Below are positions 44,972 to 47,518 of a DNA stretch of 47,518 nucleotides, one piece after another. This DNA is from an uncultured Pelagibacteraceae bacterium (lineage in GTDB: Bacteria > Pseudomonadota > Alphaproteobacteria > Pelagibacterales > Pelagibacteraceae), in contig CACHYX010000004.1 of NCBI GenBank assembly GCA_902584225.1, positions 1-47,518 of the forward strand, written 5' to 3'. A program made the position numbers and the translations under genes. The notes below the pieces were generated by a model, which did not search any database, was not told the origin of the DNA, and worked only from the letters and a program-made list of their open reading frames with translations. How positions within the stretch are numbered: position 1 is the first letter of the stretch; each line of letters opens with the position of its first letter.

Positions 44972-47194
44972 ATGGAAATCAAAAAGGTTGTTGTTATAGG
45001 CTCTGGAACTATGGGTAGTGGTATCGCTGCTCATTTATGTAATGCGAATGTACCAGTTACTTTATTAGATCTTACGACTGATATAAGTACCAAGGCAAGA
45101 GAGCGAATACATAAATCAAGACCGCCATTATTAATTGATAAATCAAAAATTGATAATATCAAAGTTGGTAATATTAATGATGATTTTAATGTTGTAAAAG
45201 AGGCAGACTGGATAGTCGAAGCTGTAGTCGAAAGAATAGACATTAAACATCAAATTTATAAAAAAATCTTTGATAATAGAAAAGATGGAGCGATTGTCTC
45301 ATCTAACACTTCCTCAATCCCAATTAAAGTTCTATCCGAAAATATGACCGATGAGCAAAAAAAAGATTTTTGCATAACACACTTCTTCAATCCAGTTAGA
45401 TATATGGGTTTGTTAGAAATAGTAAAAAATGAAAATAATGATTTAAAAAAAATTAATTCTTTGAAAGTCTTTTGTGAGAGTGAACTTGGTAAAGGAGCTA
45501 TTGTTTGTAACGATACACCAGGCTTCCTCGGTAATAGAGTAGGAGTTTATGCAATGCAAGTTGCTATGACCGAAGCATTTAAAATGAAATTGACTATTGA
45601 AGAGGCTGATGCAGTTTTTGGAAGACCTATGGGAATACCTAAAACTGGAGTGTTTGGTTTATACGATCTAATTGGCATTGATTTAATGGCAGATGTTTTA
45701 AAAAGTTTTATAAAAGAACTTCCTGAAAAAGATAAATTTCAGGAGGTTGCTAAAGAGATACCACTTGTAAAAAAATTAATCGAATCTGGCTACACTGGAA
45801 GAAAAGGCAAGGGTGGCTTCTACAGAATGAAAAAATTGGAAAACCAAAAAATTTTAGAGGCAATTAATCTTCAAACAGGAGAATATTCTGAATCTCAAAA
45901 AGTTGATCTCAAAATTGATACCGTGGACCTAAACACTATCATCAACAGAAAAGACAAGTATGGAGAATATGCTTGGTCAGTAATTTCTCAAATCATTAAA
46001 TATGCATCATCTTTAGTCCCAGGTATAACAGATAAATTCAATGACATTGATGAAGCTATGAGATTAGGATTTAACTGGGCTATGGGACCCTTTGAAATGC
46101 TAAAATCAATTGGTGTAAAAAATTTTTTCGATCGTGTTGATGAATTTAAGGGAAACAAATTTTTAGAGGAACTTTCAGCAAAAAAAGATGAAAACTTTTA
46201 CGGTCAAAGACAAATTTACACCGAAATAGAAACACTTGGCAAGGTAAAACCTAAAGCTTTAAGTTTAGATAAAAACAAGTCAGCAGAAATATATAGGTTT
46301 AAGGATTTTAATATTGTAGAGTTCACTACTAAAGCATGTGCACTAGACTACGACTCTATGGATAGCTTAAAAAAAGCAACAGATAAACCTTTAATAATTA
46401 TAAATGAAAGTATGCAGTTTTCTGCAGGTGTTAATTTATCATACACAATGAACTTTGCTGAAAAAGGAGATTTTAAATCCATTGAAAAATTTATTAAATA
46501 CTTTCAAGATACTTGCAAACAACTTAAGTATTCAAAGTTTCCTGTTGTTTCAGCTCCCTCAGGTCTTACTTTAGGTGGTGGTTTTGAAGTAATGGTTCAA
46601 AGTAATTTCGTAACAGCACATACAAACATAGTGATAGGTTTAGTTGAAACAATGGTTGGTCTAGTACCTGCAGGGGGAGGATGTAAAGAGATGTTGTGGA
46701 GATGGGCTCAAAGCGAAGAGTCAAAAAAAGATATCGACTATGCACCACTTAAAGTTTTTGAAATCATAGGTTATGGCAAAACCGCTTCTTCTCCAGTTGA
46801 AGCTCAACCATTAAAATATTTGCTACCAACCGATAAGAAAATTATGAACAGAAATAGTTTATTTTCTGAGGCAAAAAAAATTATTGAAGAAAATAAAAAT
46901 TTTAAACCAAATACTGAATGCACTTTTAAATTATCAGGAAAATCTGTAAAGGAAAAAATGATTAAAGTTTTGGAAAAACTTTATAACGATAAAATTATTT
47001 TTGACCATGGTATGACAGTAGGAAAAGAACTTGCAAATGTCCTTAGCGGTGGTGATACAAATCCTGAAAAAATATTGACTGAAAGTGATATTTACAAATT
47101 AGAACTAGAGTCCTTTATGAGATTGATTGAAAACAAAAAAACTCAAGATAGAATTAAACATACGCTATCTACCGGTAAACCTTTGATCAATTAG
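44972..47194 (+). CDS. 3-hydroxyacyl-CoA dehydrogenase / enoyl-CoA hydratase, FadN-like order
   Basis: 740 aa. Here the dehydrogenase comes first: NAD-binding VVIGSGTMGSGIAAHL near residues 7-22, catalytic ITHFFNP and NDTPGFLGNRVG, then the helical C-domain to about 400. The crotonase domain follows (about 440-640): FPVVSAPSGLTLGGGFEVMVQ forms the oxyanion region and GLVETMVGLVPAGGGCKEM holds the catalytic Glu. FadB/FadJ have the reverse order; B. subtilis FadN has this one. It would carry out hydration and oxidation of short acyl-CoA. It is three bases after the transporter permease, so may process the carbon skeleton of the imported compound. No thiolase or acyl-CoA dehydrogenase in the window. 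Confidence 0.9.
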   Translation: MEIKKVVVIGSGTMGSGIAAHLCNANVPVTLLDLTTDISTKARERIHKSRPPLLIDKSKIDNIKVGNINDDFNVVKEADWIVEAVVERIDIKHQIYKKIFDNRKDGAIVSSNTSSIPIKVLSENMTDEQKKDFCITHFFNPVRYMGLLEIVKNENNDLKKINSLKVFCESELGKGAIVCNDTPGFLGNRVGVYAMQVAMTEAFKMKLTIEEADAVFGRPMGIPKTGVFGLYDLIGIDLMADVLKSFIKELPEKDKFQEVAKEIPLVKKLIESGYTGRKGKGGFYRMKKLENQKILEAINLQTGEYSESQKVDLKIDTVDLNTIINRKDKYGEYAWSVISQIIKYASSLVPGITDKFNDIDEAMRLGFNWAMGPFEMLKSIGVKNFFDRVDEFKGNKFLEELSAKKDENFYGQRQIYTEIETLGKVKPKALSLDKNKSAEIYRFKDFNIVEFTTKACALDYDSMDSLKKATDKPLIIINESMQFSAGVNLSYTMNFAEKGDFKSIEKFIKYFQDTCKQLKYSKFPVVSAPSGLTLGGGFEVMVQSNFVTAHTNIVIGLVETMVGLVPAGGGCKEMLWRWAQSEESKKDIDYAPLKVFEIIGYGKTASSPVEAQPLKYLLPTDKKIMNRNSLFSEAKKIIEENKNFKPNTECTFKLSGKSVKEKMIKVLEKLYNDKIIFDHGMTVGKELANVLSGGDTNPEKILTESDIYKLELESFMRLIENKKTQDRIKHTLSTGKPLIN

Positions 47195-47518
47195 AAATCT
47201 CAGAGAGCATCCTTAATGAATTAATAAAGTCAGGGCGCAAAACATATTCAGACTTATTTCCAGGTTTAATTTTTGTCAATGCTGTAAATCCATGTGTAAC
47301 ATTTCCAATTGGGGTATATTCTCCTTCAAATAATGGTGCATCAGCAAGAAGTATGAAAAATTCACTATCTTCCATGTCTCCATTTTTGCTTTTTGCAAAT
47401 CCAACGGAACCCTTTTTAAAATCAAATGGTTTATCTGTTTCTTGTTTAATTAACCCATATTTAGATTCACCACTTCCAATATATGTGTAATTTATATTTC
47501 CCTTTTTACCAAATTCTA
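47187..47518 (-). CDS. cyclophilin-type peptidyl-prolyl cis-trans isomerase (partial)
   Basis: C-terminal 109 residues, entering from the right edge (first full codon at 47516 on the minus strand). GSVGFAKSKNGDMEDSEFFILLADAP and YTPIGNVTHGFTALTKI correspond to the cyclophilin segments GxxxMAxxxxxxxxSQFFI and YTxFGxVxxGxxxxxKI. The usual Gln before FF is Glu here (SEFF), so activity may be reduced. It catalyses proline isomerisation in protein folding; location unknown because the N-terminus is missing. Overlaps the FadN-like gene by 8 bp in convergent orientation. Confidence 0.8.
   Translation of the reverse strand, partial: EFGKKGNINYTYIGSGESKYGLIKQETDKPFDFKKGSVGFAKSKNGDMEDSEFFILLADAPLFEGEYTPIGNVTHGFTALTKIKPGNKSEYVLRPDFINSLRMLSEISN

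Overview
The window is about 47.5 kb of very AT-rich, tightly packed bacterial DNA. It looks like a SAR11-type marine alphaproteobacterium (Candidatus Pelagibacter and relatives). This is an inference from gene content: a proteorhodopsin followed by ferredoxin and a ferredoxin reductase, a short eukaryotic-type isocitrate dehydrogenase, a GAACN7GAAC (alphaproteobacterial) LexA box, very short spacers, many 1-20 bp gene overlaps, and several GTG/TTG starts. No rRNA, CRISPR array, transposase or integrase gene was found. One complete tRNA is present.

Layout. 1-4.6 kb: end of glyS, ppdK (pyruvate phosphate dikinase), then nadC and nadA on the other strand. 4.7-6.4 kb: tRNA-Leu(GAG), followed by a roughly 1.6 kb segment bounded by a 45-bp direct repeat of the tRNA 3' half. 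The segment carries one gene, an outer-membrane protein that appears to be two tandem beta-barrels. 6.4-9.0 kb: cupin, ygfZ and a dihydroorotase-like gene. 9.0-11.8 kb: surface-sugar genes (FkbM methyltransferase, GT2, GT4). 11.8-16.8 kb: prpE, divergent from proteorhodopsin, [2Fe-2S] ferredoxin, NADPH-ferredoxin reductase and a GST-like protein. 16.7-19.4 kb: dksA, then a GT39/GT2 lipid-linked sugar pair. 19.4-22.1 kb: umuDC under a LexA box, and two tandem GFA-family genes. 22.1-29.4 kb: glycerate kinase, tolC-like, recA, alaS, icd. 29.5-36.3 kb: psd, pssA, a GT8-like gene, rlmE, a guaB lacking CBS domains, a TPR protein, guaA, panB. 36.3-38.4 kb: an orphan periplasmic binding protein and a DMT permease. 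38.5-47.2 kb: a probable osmolyte/polyamine uptake and breakdown cluster (EutA-like, EutD/DoeA-like M24 hydrolase, PotA-D-type ABC transporter with a frameshifted permease, and a FadN-like beta-oxidation protein). A partial cyclophilin gene runs off the right edge.

How it works together. The window joins central carbon and cofactor metabolism to light-driven proton pumping, scavenging of small nitrogenous organic compounds, envelope glycosylation and SOS mutagenesis. The parts I consider most worth following are the tRNA-Leu micro-island, the EutA/EutD-Pot-FadN cluster with its T8 frameshift and separately controlled binding protein, the repeat-rich proteorhodopsin upstream region, and the CBS-less IMP dehydrogenase.
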